Shown here: positions 6,409 to 11,746 of the stretch, in pieces | Numbering within the stretch: the stretch's first letter is position 1 | Layout: each line of letters opens with the position of its first letter | Assembly (NCBI GenBank): GCA_026397895.1 | Contig: JAPLTZ010000142.1 | Span: 1 to 11,746, forward strand | DNA length: 11,746 nucleotides | Direction: 5' to 3' | Source: Verrucomicrobiota bacterium | Lineage (GTDB): Bacteria > Verrucomicrobiota > Verrucomicrobiia > Limisphaerales > JAFMIX01 | Position numbers and translations under genes: made by a program | The notes under the pieces: model-generated | Told to the model about the DNA's origin: nothing | Database searches by the model: none | What the model saw: only the letters and a program-made list of their open reading frames with translations

Positions 6409-7067
6409 AGCTGTCCTGGGCTTCAACCTTTTTGCTGGTCGTGGCGGCGACGCTCCAGGCAAAAGACAATTTCACCTTCGGTCCGGTGCCGCCGCCGTCG
6501 TCGTTCCCGGAACTGCCGGCACAAACCAACCCCGTCGTCGCGCCCAAGCCCGTGTTCGTCCCCCCGTCGCGCCTGAACGCGCTCGTCCCGCTGCCGGCTT
6601 CGAGAACCATTCCGTCGTTCCAAGCGATGAAGCCTTTGCCCGCCGCGCCCGAGGTGGTCACGCCGCCCAAGAAAGAGCCGCTGCCGAAGCCGGTCGTGGT
6701 GGCCAAGCCAGTGGTCAAATCTCCGCCGCCGCCTGTTATTGCATCCAAACCTGCGCCCGCGCCGACGATTGAACCCACACCCACACCCACACCGCCGCCG
6801 ACGAAGCCGGCGGGCGCGACCCTGCTCACCTCGCCCGGCGGTGGCGGATTGGACGGCAAACTGGTGATGGTGGACGAGGCCGGACGTTTCGCCGTGATCA
6901 ATTTTCCGCTCGGCCAGATGCCGGAGACGAACCAGGCGCTCACGGTTTCCCGGCGCGGCGTGAAGGTGGGCGAAGTTCTCGTCACCGGCCCGCAACGCGA
7001 TGACAGCATCGTGGCGGACGTCGTTTCCGGCGAATTGCGGGTCGGGGATGAAGTGCGCCGCCGCTGA
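6405..7067 (+). CDS. Proline-rich secreted protein with C-terminal beta domain, unknown function
   Basis: The start is GTG 6405, which overlaps the frr stop as GTGA. The product has 220 residues. Residues 1-19 are a signal peptide, with cleavage expected after 'TLQA'. Residues 25-135 are low-complexity and rich in Pro, Lys, Ala and Val, ending in a Thr-Pro run; this could be an extended periplasmic linker. Residues 137-220 form a compact region: 'GKLVMVDEAGRFAVINFPLG', then 'LTVSRRGVKVGEVLVTGP' and 'IVADVVSGELRVGDEV'. This alternation of short strands and glycines looks like a small SH3-like beta-barrel, but I cannot name the family. Translational coupling to frr suggests constitutive expression. 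A role in the envelope, perhaps binding peptidoglycan or a partner through the C-terminal domain, is a guess. Its stop codon directly abuts the stop of the convergent gene. Confidence 0.78.
   Translation: MKLSWASTFLLVVAATLQAKDNFTFGPVPPPSSFPELPAQTNPVVAPKPVFVPPSRLNALVPLPASRTIPSFQAMKPLPAAPEVVTPPKKEPLPKPVVVAKPVVKSPPPPVIASKPAPAPTIEPTPTPTPPPTKPAGATLLTSPGGGGLDGKLVMVDEAGRFAVINFPLGQMPETNQALTVSRRGVKVGEVLVTGPQRDDSIVADVVSGELRVGDEVRRR
6774..6793 (+). repeat. Short CCCACA hexamer repeat in proline-rich linker
   Basis: Three perfect CCCACA units (6774-6791) plus CC encode the Thr-Pro run of the secreted protein. The unit is a multiple of three, so copy changes would only alter linker length. Confidence 0.8.
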
Positions 7068-7388
7068 TCACTTCCGGCGCGCGGGCTGCTTCTCCGCTTC
7101 GGCGGCTTTCGTGGCGAGCGGTTTCTGGTAGGGCGAGTTCAGGTTGAAATAGATGCCGCAGAGCGGGCGCTCCAAGTCGGTCTGGCTCAGGATCACCGTC
7201 ACAAATTTGTCGAGCGCGATGCCGTGGCGCATGTGCGGGCCGCGGTCGGCGTAGGCGCGGATGGCCTTGTTGACGAGGGAAACCATCGAGGCCTCGAATT
7301 CGTCGGGGGTCTTGTGGATGCAGATGATGTAACGGTCGTAGGCTTTGAGCGCCTCGGCCATTTCGTGTTTGAAGGTATCCGCAGTCAC
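7068..7388 (-). CDS. Conserved-looking small cytoplasmic protein, unknown function
   Basis: The start is GTG 7388 (minus) and the product has 106 residues. There is no signal peptide or membrane segment. The N-terminal half is helical and charged ('MAEALKAYDRYIICIHKT', then 'DEFEASMVSLVNKAI'). The middle has 'RGPHMRHGIALDKFVTVIL', and 'GIYFNLNSPYQK' follows. The last 15 residues are a basic tail. I do not recognise the family. It lies 52 nt downstream of yggS on the same strand, but a good promoter of its own (TTGCGC, 16 bp, TATGCT) ends 6 nt before the GTG, so it need not depend on yggS. The well-formed promoter and clean protein composition support a real gene. Its TGA abuts that of the convergent secreted protein gene, forming TGATCA at 7065-7070 with no base between the two genes. 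Confidence 0.7.
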   Translation of the reverse strand: MTADTFKHEMAEALKAYDRYIICIHKTPDEFEASMVSLVNKAIRAYADRGPHMRHGIALDKFVTVILSQTDLERPLCGIYFNLNSPYQKPLATKAAEAEKQPARRK

Positions 7389-7394
7389 GGGGAA

Positions 7395-7422
7395 AGCATA
7401 CGGCGCAGCGGTGAAAGCGCAA
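7395..7422 (-). promoter_or_regulatory. Promoter of the 106-residue protein gene
   Basis: Minus strand: TTGCGC (7417-7422), 16 bp, TATGCT (7395-7400), then 6 nt to the GTG start at 7388. This is among the best promoter matches in the window and predicts a leaderless or nearly leaderless mRNA. Confidence 0.55.
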
Positions 7423-7440
7423 CCCGGAATTCCTCCGCGC

Positions 7441-8148
7441 TCATTCCCCGGACGATTCCCGTTGCAGCTTGGGGCGCGCGCCGAACAGCGCCGTGCCGAC
7501 GCGCACGATGGTCGCGCCCTCCTCGATGGCCACCTCGAAATCGCCGCTCATGCCCATGCTCAAAACTGGCAACGGCGCGCCGAGCACCGCCTCGGCGCGT
7601 TCCTTCAGTTCGCGCAGTCTGCGGAAGTGTGGCCGCGCCTTTTCCGCGTCCGTCACGAACGGCGGCACGGTCATCAGCCCATGGATTTCGAGGCGCGGCA
7701 GCCGGTTCAGCTCCGCCAATTCCGCGAGCAACCGCTCCGGCGCGTAGCCGAACTTGCTCGCCTCGCCCGCGACGTTCACCTCCAGCAGCACCGGCATCGT
7801 CTTGGCGGCGGCCTCGGCACGTTTGTTGATCTCCTGCGCGAGCGCGAGGCTGTCCACGCTCTCGATCATCTGAAACAGTTCGACGGCGTCGCGGCATTTG
7901 TTCGATTGCAGGTGGCCGATGAAATGCCAGCGCGCTTTGCCGGGGCAGAGCGGGATTTTCGCCTTGGCCTCCTGAATCTTGCTCTCGCCGAAAAGCAACT
8001 GCCCGCAGCCGGCGGCGGCGGCGATGGCTTCCGGCGGATGCGTCTTGGAAACCGCGAGCAACGTGACGGAACTGGCGTTGCGCCCGGCGCGGGCGCAGGC
8101 GGCGGCGATGCGCTGGCGGATTGAGTTCAGATTTTCGGCGATGTCCAC
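7441..8148 (-). CDS. yggS: YggS/PLPBP-family pyridoxal phosphate homeostasis protein
   Basis: This 235-residue protein is a single-domain PLP-binding TIM barrel related to the alanine racemase N-terminal domain. It buffers free pyridoxal phosphate and affects amino-acid balance; no catalytic activity is established for the family. K35 in 'LLAVSKTHP' is the Schiff-base lysine. Other signatures are 'GESKIQEA' (54-61; the family more often has GEN here), 'WHFIGHLQSNK' (74-84), 'SMGMSGDF' (197-204) and 'RVGTALFG' (216-223), which line the phosphate-binding site. The start is GTG 8148, giving the expected N-terminus 'MDIAENLNSIRQRI'. There is no Shine-Dalgarno sequence. A TAATTT -10 ends 6 nt upstream, inside the left arm of the inverted repeat shared with the divergent EVE-domain gene. 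It often sits near proC or cell-division genes in other bacteria; none is seen here. Confidence 0.95.
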   Translation of the reverse strand: MDIAENLNSIRQRIAAACARAGRNASSVTLLAVSKTHPPEAIAAAAGCGQLLFGESKIQEAKAKIPLCPGKARWHFIGHLQSNKCRDAVELFQMIESVDSLALAQEINKRAEAAAKTMPVLLEVNVAGEASKFGYAPERLLAELAELNRLPRLEIHGLMTVPPFVTDAEKARPHFRRLRELKERAEAVLGAPLPVLSMGMSGDFEVAIEEGATIVRVGTALFGARPKLQRESSGE

Positions 8149-8154
8149 GAAAGG

Positions 8155-8183
8155 AAATTAACAACAAAGGCGCAAAGACACAA
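8155..8183 (-). promoter_or_regulatory. Promoter of yggS
   Basis: Minus strand: TTGTGT (8178-8183), 17 bp, TAATTT (8155-8160), then 6 nt to GTG 8148. It lies mostly in the left arm of the inverted repeat. Confidence 0.5.
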
Positions 8184-8242
8184 AGTTTCAAAAAATGGAA
8201 TTCACCTTTTGTTCTTTGTGCCTTTGCGTCTTTGTTGTTTAA
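8158..8242. repeat. Imperfect inverted repeat between yggS and the EVE gene
   Basis: The left arm (8158-8185) and right arm (8214-8242) are reverse complements except for one inserted base and two substitutions, around a spacer of 28 nt. The arms consist of CAAAG-type words (ACAAAG, GCAAAG). In RNA this would be one long hairpin. I recall related CTTTGTG/CTTTGCG strings as dispersed intergenic repeats in several bacterial groups; whether this one is dispersed in this genome cannot be seen here. Confidence 0.85.
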
Positions 8243-8244
8243 CT
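8216..8244 (+). promoter_or_regulatory. Promoter of the EVE-domain gene
   Basis: TTGTGC (8216-8221), 17 bp, TTAACT (8239-8244), then 5 nt to ATG 8250. It lies in the right arm of the inverted repeat and mirrors the yggS promoter. Confidence 0.45.
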
Positions 8245-8249
8245 GCGGC

Positions 8250-8663
8250 ATGAATTACTGGCTCGTGAAATCCGAACCCGCCGCCTACGCGTGGGCACAA
8301 TTCGTCCGGGACGGCAAGGCCGCGTGGACGGGCGTCCGCAATTTTCAGGCGCGGAACAATCTGCGCGCGATGAAGACCGGCGACCGCGTGCTGTTTTACC
8401 ATAGCGTGACGGACAAGCGGATCGTCGGCGTGGCGCGCGTGGTGCGGGAGTTTTATCCCGACGCCACGGCGGCGGAAGGCGACTGGTCGTGCGTGGACCT
8501 TGCGCCGCTGAAGCCGCTGGCCAAACCCGTCTCGCTCGACGCCATCAAGGCCGACCAAGTCCTGCGCGAGCTGCCGCTGGTGAAGCAATCGCGCCTTTCC
8601 GTGACGCCGCTGGCGAAAGCGCAGTTTGAGCGCGTGCTGGAACTTTCAGGGACGAAGGTTTGA
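8250..8663 (+). CDS. EVE-domain protein
   Basis: This 137-residue protein is a stand-alone EVE domain (PUA-like fold). The N-terminal 'MNYWLVKSEP' (1-10) is the family hallmark, followed by 'WTGVRNFQARNNL' (26-38), 'MKTGDRVLFYHS' (41-52), 'IVGVARVVREFYPD' and a C-terminal 'LPLVKQSRLSVTPL' block. The length fits the family. EVE domains form an aromatic cage that is thought to bind modified bases in DNA or RNA. In bacteria they are fused to restriction enzymes in some cases, but the short stand-alone form is widespread and its ligand is mostly unknown. Here it diverges from yggS, which is not a functional hint. ATG 8250 gives the exact canonical N-terminus; a longer in-frame extension upstream runs through the inverted repeat and is not credible. 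No Shine-Dalgarno sequence is present. Confidence 0.94.
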   Translation: MNYWLVKSEPAAYAWAQFVRDGKAAWTGVRNFQARNNLRAMKTGDRVLFYHSVTDKRIVGVARVVREFYPDATAAEGDWSCVDLAPLKPLAKPVSLDAIKADQVLRELPLVKQSRLSVTPLAKAQFERVLELSGTKV

Positions 8664-8700
8664 AACGGGGCGAGTGGAAGTTGCGCGGCCTATCCTGATA

Positions 8701-9273
8701 TTAACCATTCGTCTCGTGCTTTGATGGCGTCCACGACGGGCAACCATGACGCAAAAAATCTACCAAAATCTGAATGGCGTCACGCGCATCTTTCTCGGCC
8801 ATTGAGTGAGGGTCTCCCGTCGTCGCAACAATTCTGTCCAATAGACTCTGCCGCTTGCGAATCACTCTTGGGTGCGTGTATGGATTCCGCATCTCGCGAA
8901 GCTCATGAAGACGCTCAGCAACACGGGTTGAAATCGTGCCGTCCGCAAGCGATTGATCTATCAACTTCTTGAATCCGCTCTCAACCAACGCATCCTGCCC
9001 GCTCAACGCATACCCACCAGCAAGCGAATGCTCGGCAAAGGTCTGACAGCAGAAAATCGTCGCCATGTAGTTACCGTTTAGAAAAGACGACTGAAGCTCT
9101 TGAATGGCAAACATCGCACCGATACCACCGATGAGCATCATATCCGCCGGAGGACCGAACTCGGCGAGAAGGAACTCCAATCTCTCCAATCGCGCAGCTC
9201 GCGATGCGGCGTCTGTCTCCTTGATGTCGGCGAGGAGTTTTTTCTTTGTTGGAACTGGCCACTTCTCGCGCAC
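8701..9273 (-). CDS. HEPN-like protein of lower-GC origin, function unknown
   Basis: The start is GTG 9273 (minus), the first start codon after an upstream in-frame stop, and the product has 190 residues with no signal peptide. It appears all-helical: a charged N-terminal helix (1-37), hydrophobic helices (43-105), and a helix-loop holding 'RNPYTH' at R129-H134. This fits the R-N-x3-H motif of HEPN RNases, followed by a last helix 'AEKDARDAIQILVDFL' as HEPN folds often have. HEPN proteins include toxins, abortive-infection effectors and RNases, but also non-catalytic relatives. No partner antitoxin or nucleotidyltransferase gene lies beside it. The base composition is visibly lower in GC (about half) than the flanking genes, and the codon use is less biased, which suggests transfer. 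The HEPN call rests on one short motif and the helical pattern, so it is a hypothesis. Confidence 0.65.
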   Translation of the reverse strand: MREKWPVPTKKKLLADIKETDAASRAARLERLEFLLAEFGPPADMMLIGGIGAMFAIQELQSSFLNGNYMATIFCCQTFAEHSLAGGYALSGQDALVESGFKKLIDQSLADGTISTRVAERLHELREMRNPYTHPRVIRKRQSLLDRIVATTGDPHSMAEKDARDAIQILVDFLRHGCPSWTPSKHETNG

Positions 9274-9380
9274 GGTAAATGATGGCTAACAGTTAACCGA
9301 CGTATTGAAGTTCCGCCTGTCCTGTTTCATGGGGCGACGCTATTCATGTCTTAAGTCACAGTCGAGCAACTTTTGTTCAA

Positions 9381-9409
9381 TTGCCAGACGCGGGCGGCTT
9401 GGCTATCGT
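9381..9409 (+). promoter_or_regulatory. Promoter of the MFS transporter gene
   Basis: TTGCCA (9381-9386), 17 bp, TATCGT (9404-9409). The start codon lies 20 nt past the -10, so a leader of about 13 nt without a Shine-Dalgarno sequence is expected. It sits in the 156-nt gap shared with the divergent HEPN-like gene; I see no other element in that gap. Confidence 0.55.
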
Positions 9410-9429
9410 CCGCGCTCATCCCAACAATT

Positions 9430-10659
9430 ATGGCCACTGAAAATCCTTCTCCCAAGAATCACGGCTGGCTGGTCGCGTTCTCCGGCCTGGGCATCAACCT
9501 CGCGCTCGGCGTGCTCTACACCTGGAGCATGTTCAAGGCGGCGATTGAAAAGGAATTCGGCTGGAAAGGGTCGCAGCTCAACGATCCCTACGCGCTGTGC
9601 TGCCTCGTCTTCGCGTTCGCGATGATTCTCGCCGGGCGCTGTCAGGACAGGTTCGGCCCGCGCGTCACGGCGTCCATCGGCGGGCTGCTCGTCGGCGCGG
9701 GGCTGGTGCTGATCTCCACCTCGGACAACTATGCGATGTGGCTGCTGGGCTTCGGCGTGTTCGTGGGCTTGGGCATGGGCTTCGGCTATTCGTCGGCCAC
9801 GCCGCCGGCGCTGAAGTGGTTTCCGCCGGCGAAGACCGGCCTCATCGCGGGGTTGGTCGTGGCGGGCTTCGGCCTCGCGCCGGTTTATCTCGCGCCGACT
9901 TCACAATATCTCCTCGGCCACTTCGGCCTGCAAAAGTCCATGCTCATCTTCGGCGTCGCGTTCACGGCGATTGTCTGCGGGCTGGCGCAGATGTTGAGGA
10001 ATCCGCCGCCCGGTTTCGTCGCCGCGCCGCAAGCGGCCGCCACCGCCGCTAAGCCGGTGGCGAATCATGCCACCGCCGGCGAAATGTTGCGCAGCCCGAT
10101 GTTTTATCTGCTGTGGACGATCTACGCGATCGGCGCGGGCGCGGGCCTGATGGTCATCGGCAGCTTGAGCGGCATGGCAAAGAAAAGCATGGGCGAACAC
10201 GCTTTCATCGCCGTGGCGGTCATGGCCATCGGCAACGCGGGCGGGCGCGTCATCGCGGGGATTTTGTCCGACAAGATCGGCCGCCGCTGGACGTTGATGC
10301 TCGTGTTGGCAATCCAGGCCGCGCTGATGTTCGCCGCCATTCCCATCACGGCGAACAAGGACACATTGCCGCTGGTCATCGTGCTGCTGGCGACGTTCAT
10401 CGGCTTCAACTACGGCGCGAACCTCGCGCTGTTCCCGTCGTTCGCCAAGGATTTGTGGGGGCTGAAAAATTTCGGCGTGAACTACGGCGTGCTGTTCACC
10501 GCGTGGGGCGTGGGCGGGTTTGTGTTCCCCAAGATGCAGCAGATGCTCACGGCGAACAGCGGCGGGAGTTTTCAGGCTTCGTTCATCACCGCCGGCGTGC
10601 TGCTGGTGGCGGGCGCGAGTTTGACGTTGCTGATCCGAACGCCGGCGCAAAGCCGTTGA
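9430..10659 (+). CDS. OFA-type major facilitator superfamily transporter
   Basis: This 409-residue inner-membrane protein has about 12 hydrophobic segments in two halves joined by a hydrophilic Ala/Pro-rich loop (about 198-218). It fits the oxalate/formate antiporter (OFA) family. The N-terminus 'HGWLVAFSGLGINLALGVLY' followed by 'TWSMF' is typical of the family. The loop 2-3 signature is 'GRCQDRFGPR' (69-78) and its repeat in the second half is 'GILSDKIGRR' (277-286). 'GFGYSSATPPALKWFPP', 'KTGLIAGLVVAGFG' and 'NYGVLFTAWGVGG' are also family-like. OFA members move small carboxylates such as oxalate, formate or lactate; the substrate here cannot be told. ATG 9430 places the first helix at the usual distance; a TTG further upstream would add residues of no family likeness. 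Transcription probably starts near 9416. The next gene begins 33 nt downstream with its own promoter. Confidence 0.93.
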   Translation: MATENPSPKNHGWLVAFSGLGINLALGVLYTWSMFKAAIEKEFGWKGSQLNDPYALCCLVFAFAMILAGRCQDRFGPRVTASIGGLLVGAGLVLISTSDNYAMWLLGFGVFVGLGMGFGYSSATPPALKWFPPAKTGLIAGLVVAGFGLAPVYLAPTSQYLLGHFGLQKSMLIFGVAFTAIVCGLAQMLRNPPPGFVAAPQAAATAAKPVANHATAGEMLRSPMFYLLWTIYAIGAGAGLMVIGSLSGMAKKSMGEHAFIAVAVMAIGNAGGRVIAGILSDKIGRRWTLMLVLAIQAALMFAAIPITANKDTLPLVIVLLATFIGFNYGANLALFPSFAKDLWGLKNFGVNYGVLFTAWGVGGFVFPKMQQMLTANSGGSFQASFITAGVLLVAGASLTLLIRTPAQSR

Positions 10660-10684
10660 CCAATTGCCGTTCCGTTGCCAATAT
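10656..10684 (+). promoter_or_regulatory. Candidate promoter of the SGNH hydrolase gene
   Basis: TTGACC (10656-10661), 17 bp, CAATAT (10679-10684), then 7 nt to ATG 10692. The -35 overlaps the stop codon of the MFS gene. The transcript would begin at or next to the ATG. Confidence 0.5.
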
Positions 10685-10691
10685 TTCCGAC

Positions 10692-11468
10692 ATGAAAACT
10701 CGTCTTCTTTCCAGCCTCGTCGCAACCCTCATCGTCACCTTCGCTGGCTTTCTGCCCGCGCAGACTCCGCCGCCGGCCGCCACGACGACCGCCACCAACC
10801 GCATCAATCCCGCCATCGTGCCCGTGTCGCGCACCGGCGGTTCGACGAACCGGCAGGCGCAGGTGCTTGAGCGCGCCAAGGAGAATCAGGGCGCGTGCGA
10901 CATCGCGTTCATCGGCGATTCCATCACGCAGGGCTGGGAAAAATCCGGCTCGAACGTCTGGGCGAAATATTACGGAGCGCGCAAGGCGCTGAATTTCGGC
11001 GTCGGCGGCGACAAGACGGAACACGTCCTCTGGCGCTTTGAGCAGGGCCAGCTTGACGGCATCAAGCCCAAGGCCGTCGTGCTGATGATCGGCACGAACA
11101 ACTCCAACAAGGACAGGCAGACCGGCGTGGAGCAGTATTCCGAAGCGGAAATTCTGGAAGGCGTGCAGGCCATCGTGAAACAGCTTCGCGCGCGGCTGCC
11201 GGAAACGAAAATCATTCTCGTCGCCATTTTCCCGCGCAGCCCGGTGTTCACCACGCAGCGAGGCAGGCTGCTCCAGATCAACCAAGCCCTCGCCAAGCAG
11301 GACGACGGCAAGAATGTTTTCTACGTTGATTTCGGTTCGCAACTCATCGAAGCCGACGGCTCGATCTCCAAGGAAATCATGCCCGATTACCTGCACCTCT
11401 CCGAAAAGGGCTATGAAATCTGGGCCGCCGCCATCGAGCCGAAGTTGAAAGAGATTCTCGGCAAATAA
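10692..11468 (+). CDS. Secreted SGNH/GDSL-family hydrolase
   Basis: This 258-residue protein starts at ATG 10692 with a signal peptide: 'MKTRLL', a hydrophobic core, and cleavage near 'LPAQ' at about residue 24. A Pro/Thr/Ala-rich stretch follows. The SGNH blocks are in order: 'IAFIGDSITQGW' with the nucleophile S77, 'NFGVGGDKTEHVLWR' carrying the oxyanion glycine (about G105-G106), 'LMIGTNNSN' with N136, and 'PDYLHLSEKGYEIWA' with D232 and H235. The pattern is closest to PAF-acetylhydrolase-like GDSL esterases. Such secreted enzymes deacylate or deacetylate lipids or polysaccharides; in this kind of bacterium a carbohydrate acetyl-esterase role is plausible but not shown. Its own promoter lies over the end of the MFS gene and a strong terminator follows, so it is probably a single-gene transcript. 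Confidence 0.93.
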   Translation: MKTRLLSSLVATLIVTFAGFLPAQTPPPAATTTATNRINPAIVPVSRTGGSTNRQAQVLERAKENQGACDIAFIGDSITQGWEKSGSNVWAKYYGARKALNFGVGGDKTEHVLWRFEQGQLDGIKPKAVVLMIGTNNSNKDRQTGVEQYSEAEILEGVQAIVKQLRARLPETKIILVAIFPRSPVFTTQRGRLLQINQALAKQDDGKNVFYVDFGSQLIEADGSISKEIMPDYLHLSEKGYEIWAAAIEPKLKEILGK

Positions 11469-11487
11469 GCGTCCGCTTTCCCAACCG

Positions 11488-11520
11488 GCGCCGGGTCAAA
11501 AGTCCGGCGCTTTTTGTTTT
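11488..11520 (+). terminator. Rho-independent terminator of the SGNH hydrolase gene
   Basis: The stem GCGCCGG (11488-11494) / CCGGCGC (11504-11510) closes a nine-base A-rich loop and is followed directly by TTTTTGTTTT (11511-11520). It lies 20 nt after the TAA stop codon. Confidence 0.9.
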
Positions 11521-11546
11521 CTGGTTGTTGGCGGGCGAAACATTTC

Positions 11547-11646
11547 CACGGAGCTGGAAGCTCCGTGAACCCGCACGCTGGAAGCGTGCGCTACAGCGTA
11601 GCGCAGGCATCCTTGCCTGCGGGTTCTGGCGGCATCTTGCCGCCAG
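11547..11646. repeat. Cluster of five small palindromes in a convergent intergenic gap
   Basis: Five hairpins follow one another within 100 nt. They are 11547-11567 (9-bp stem, loop GGA), 11572-11590 (7 bp, loop TGGAA), 11589-11603 (6 bp, loop AGC), 11602-11621 (8 bp, loop TCCT) and 11626-11646 (8 bp, loop ATCTT). Hairpins 2-3 and 3-4 share one or two bases, so they may compete. All stems are perfect. They lie between the ends of two convergent genes, where REP-like elements are usually found. No T-run follows, so they are not typical terminators. Confidence 0.88.
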
Positions 11647-11655
11647 TTTAGCTTT

Positions 11656-11746
11656 TCAAGCAGTCGCCAAAACTTCGCCGACGGATTCCGCCAGTGCCGC
11701 GACCATCTTCCGCGCCTGCGCCGGCGTGGTGCAATACGGCGGCAGC
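11656..11746 (-). CDS. bioA: Probable BioA aminotransferase, C-terminal end (rest outside window)
   Basis: The minus strand is open from the right edge to TGA at 11656-11658, giving 29 residues. They begin 'LPPYCTTPAQARKMVAAL' and end 'VLATA'. The 'LPPYCTT' string followed by an amphipathic helix is what I expect at the C-terminus of adenosylmethionine-8-amino-7-oxononanoate aminotransferase (BioA), the PLP enzyme of biotin synthesis that makes 7,8-diaminopelargonate. Other class-III aminotransferases end in a similar way, so the exact member is not certain. The codon use fits the neighbouring genes. It converges on the SGNH hydrolase gene, with the palindrome cluster between them. If it is BioA, other biotin genes may lie just beyond the right edge. 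Confidence 0.6.
   Translation of the reverse strand, partial: LPPYCTTPAQARKMVAALAESVGEVLATA

Noticed and set aside
8121..8249. N-terminal extension of the EVE-domain protein
   Set aside because: It would translate the inverted repeat and overlap the yggS start; the family's conserved N-terminus begins exactly at ATG 8250.
11377..11610. A 77-codon minus-strand frame with 'RCSARFQRAGSRSFQLRG'
   Set aside because: It is read through the terminator and the first palindromes, and covers the end of the SGNH gene on the opposite strand. Such frames come from palindromic repeats.
11547..11646. Resemblance to a CRISPR array
   Set aside because: The five stems differ from one another in sequence, and there are no equal-length spacers or identical direct repeats.

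Overview
The window is a high-GC stretch of chromosome from a Gram-negative bacterium: it encodes an apolipoprotein N-acyltransferase, which implies lipoproteins and an outer envelope. The best guess at lineage is Verrucomicrobiota, perhaps the Limisphaerales/Pedosphaerales group. That guess rests on the secreted protease ending in a 'RFYRVRLNP'-type C-terminal module, the TCGAGTT heptamer tandem repeat, and a dense cluster of small intergenic palindromes. These match my recollection of such genomes; they are not search results. The window looks like a housekeeping backbone with a few accessory genes.

Layout. Positions 1-1561 hold the 3' end of an FAD-dependent oxidoreductase and, overlapping by ATGA, a complete phosphotriesterase-family hydrolase (+). 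A tRNA-Lys(UUU) with encoded CCA follows on the minus strand (1569-1644), downstream of a small secreted protein gene (1677-1946, -). Next on the plus strand are a secreted trypsin-like serine protease (2075-3160) and a membrane-anchored GrpE-like protein (3196-4014). A GAAA-loop hairpin (4137-4160) separates these from lnt (4173-5810, -), which carries an in-frame 7-bp tandem repeat. frr (5848-6408, +) is divergent from lnt and overlaps a proline-rich secreted protein (6405-7067). That gene abuts, stop to stop, an unknown 106-residue protein (7068-7388, -). yggS (7441-8148, -) and an EVE-domain protein (8250-8663, +) diverge from an inverted repeat whose two arms each resemble a promoter. Then come a HEPN-like accessory gene of lower GC (8701-9273, -), an OFA-type MFS transporter (9430-10659, +), a secreted SGNH/GDSL hydrolase (10692-11468, +) with a clear terminator, a run of five hairpins (11547-11646), and the C-terminus of a probable BioA aminotransferase (11656-11746, -).

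The most general pattern is in the start regions. Shine-Dalgarno sequences are nearly absent. Several genes have a TTGNNN / 16-18 bp / TANNNT-like promoter whose -10 element ends only 5-7 nt before the start codon, which predicts leaderless or nearly leaderless mRNAs. The tRNA promoter, with its expected leader, acts as an internal control. I see no CRISPR array, insertion sequence, prophage or obvious new multi-gene system. The most unusual single items are the membrane-tethered GrpE-like protein, the heptamer repeat in lnt, the mirrored promoter inverted repeat and the HEPN-like gene.
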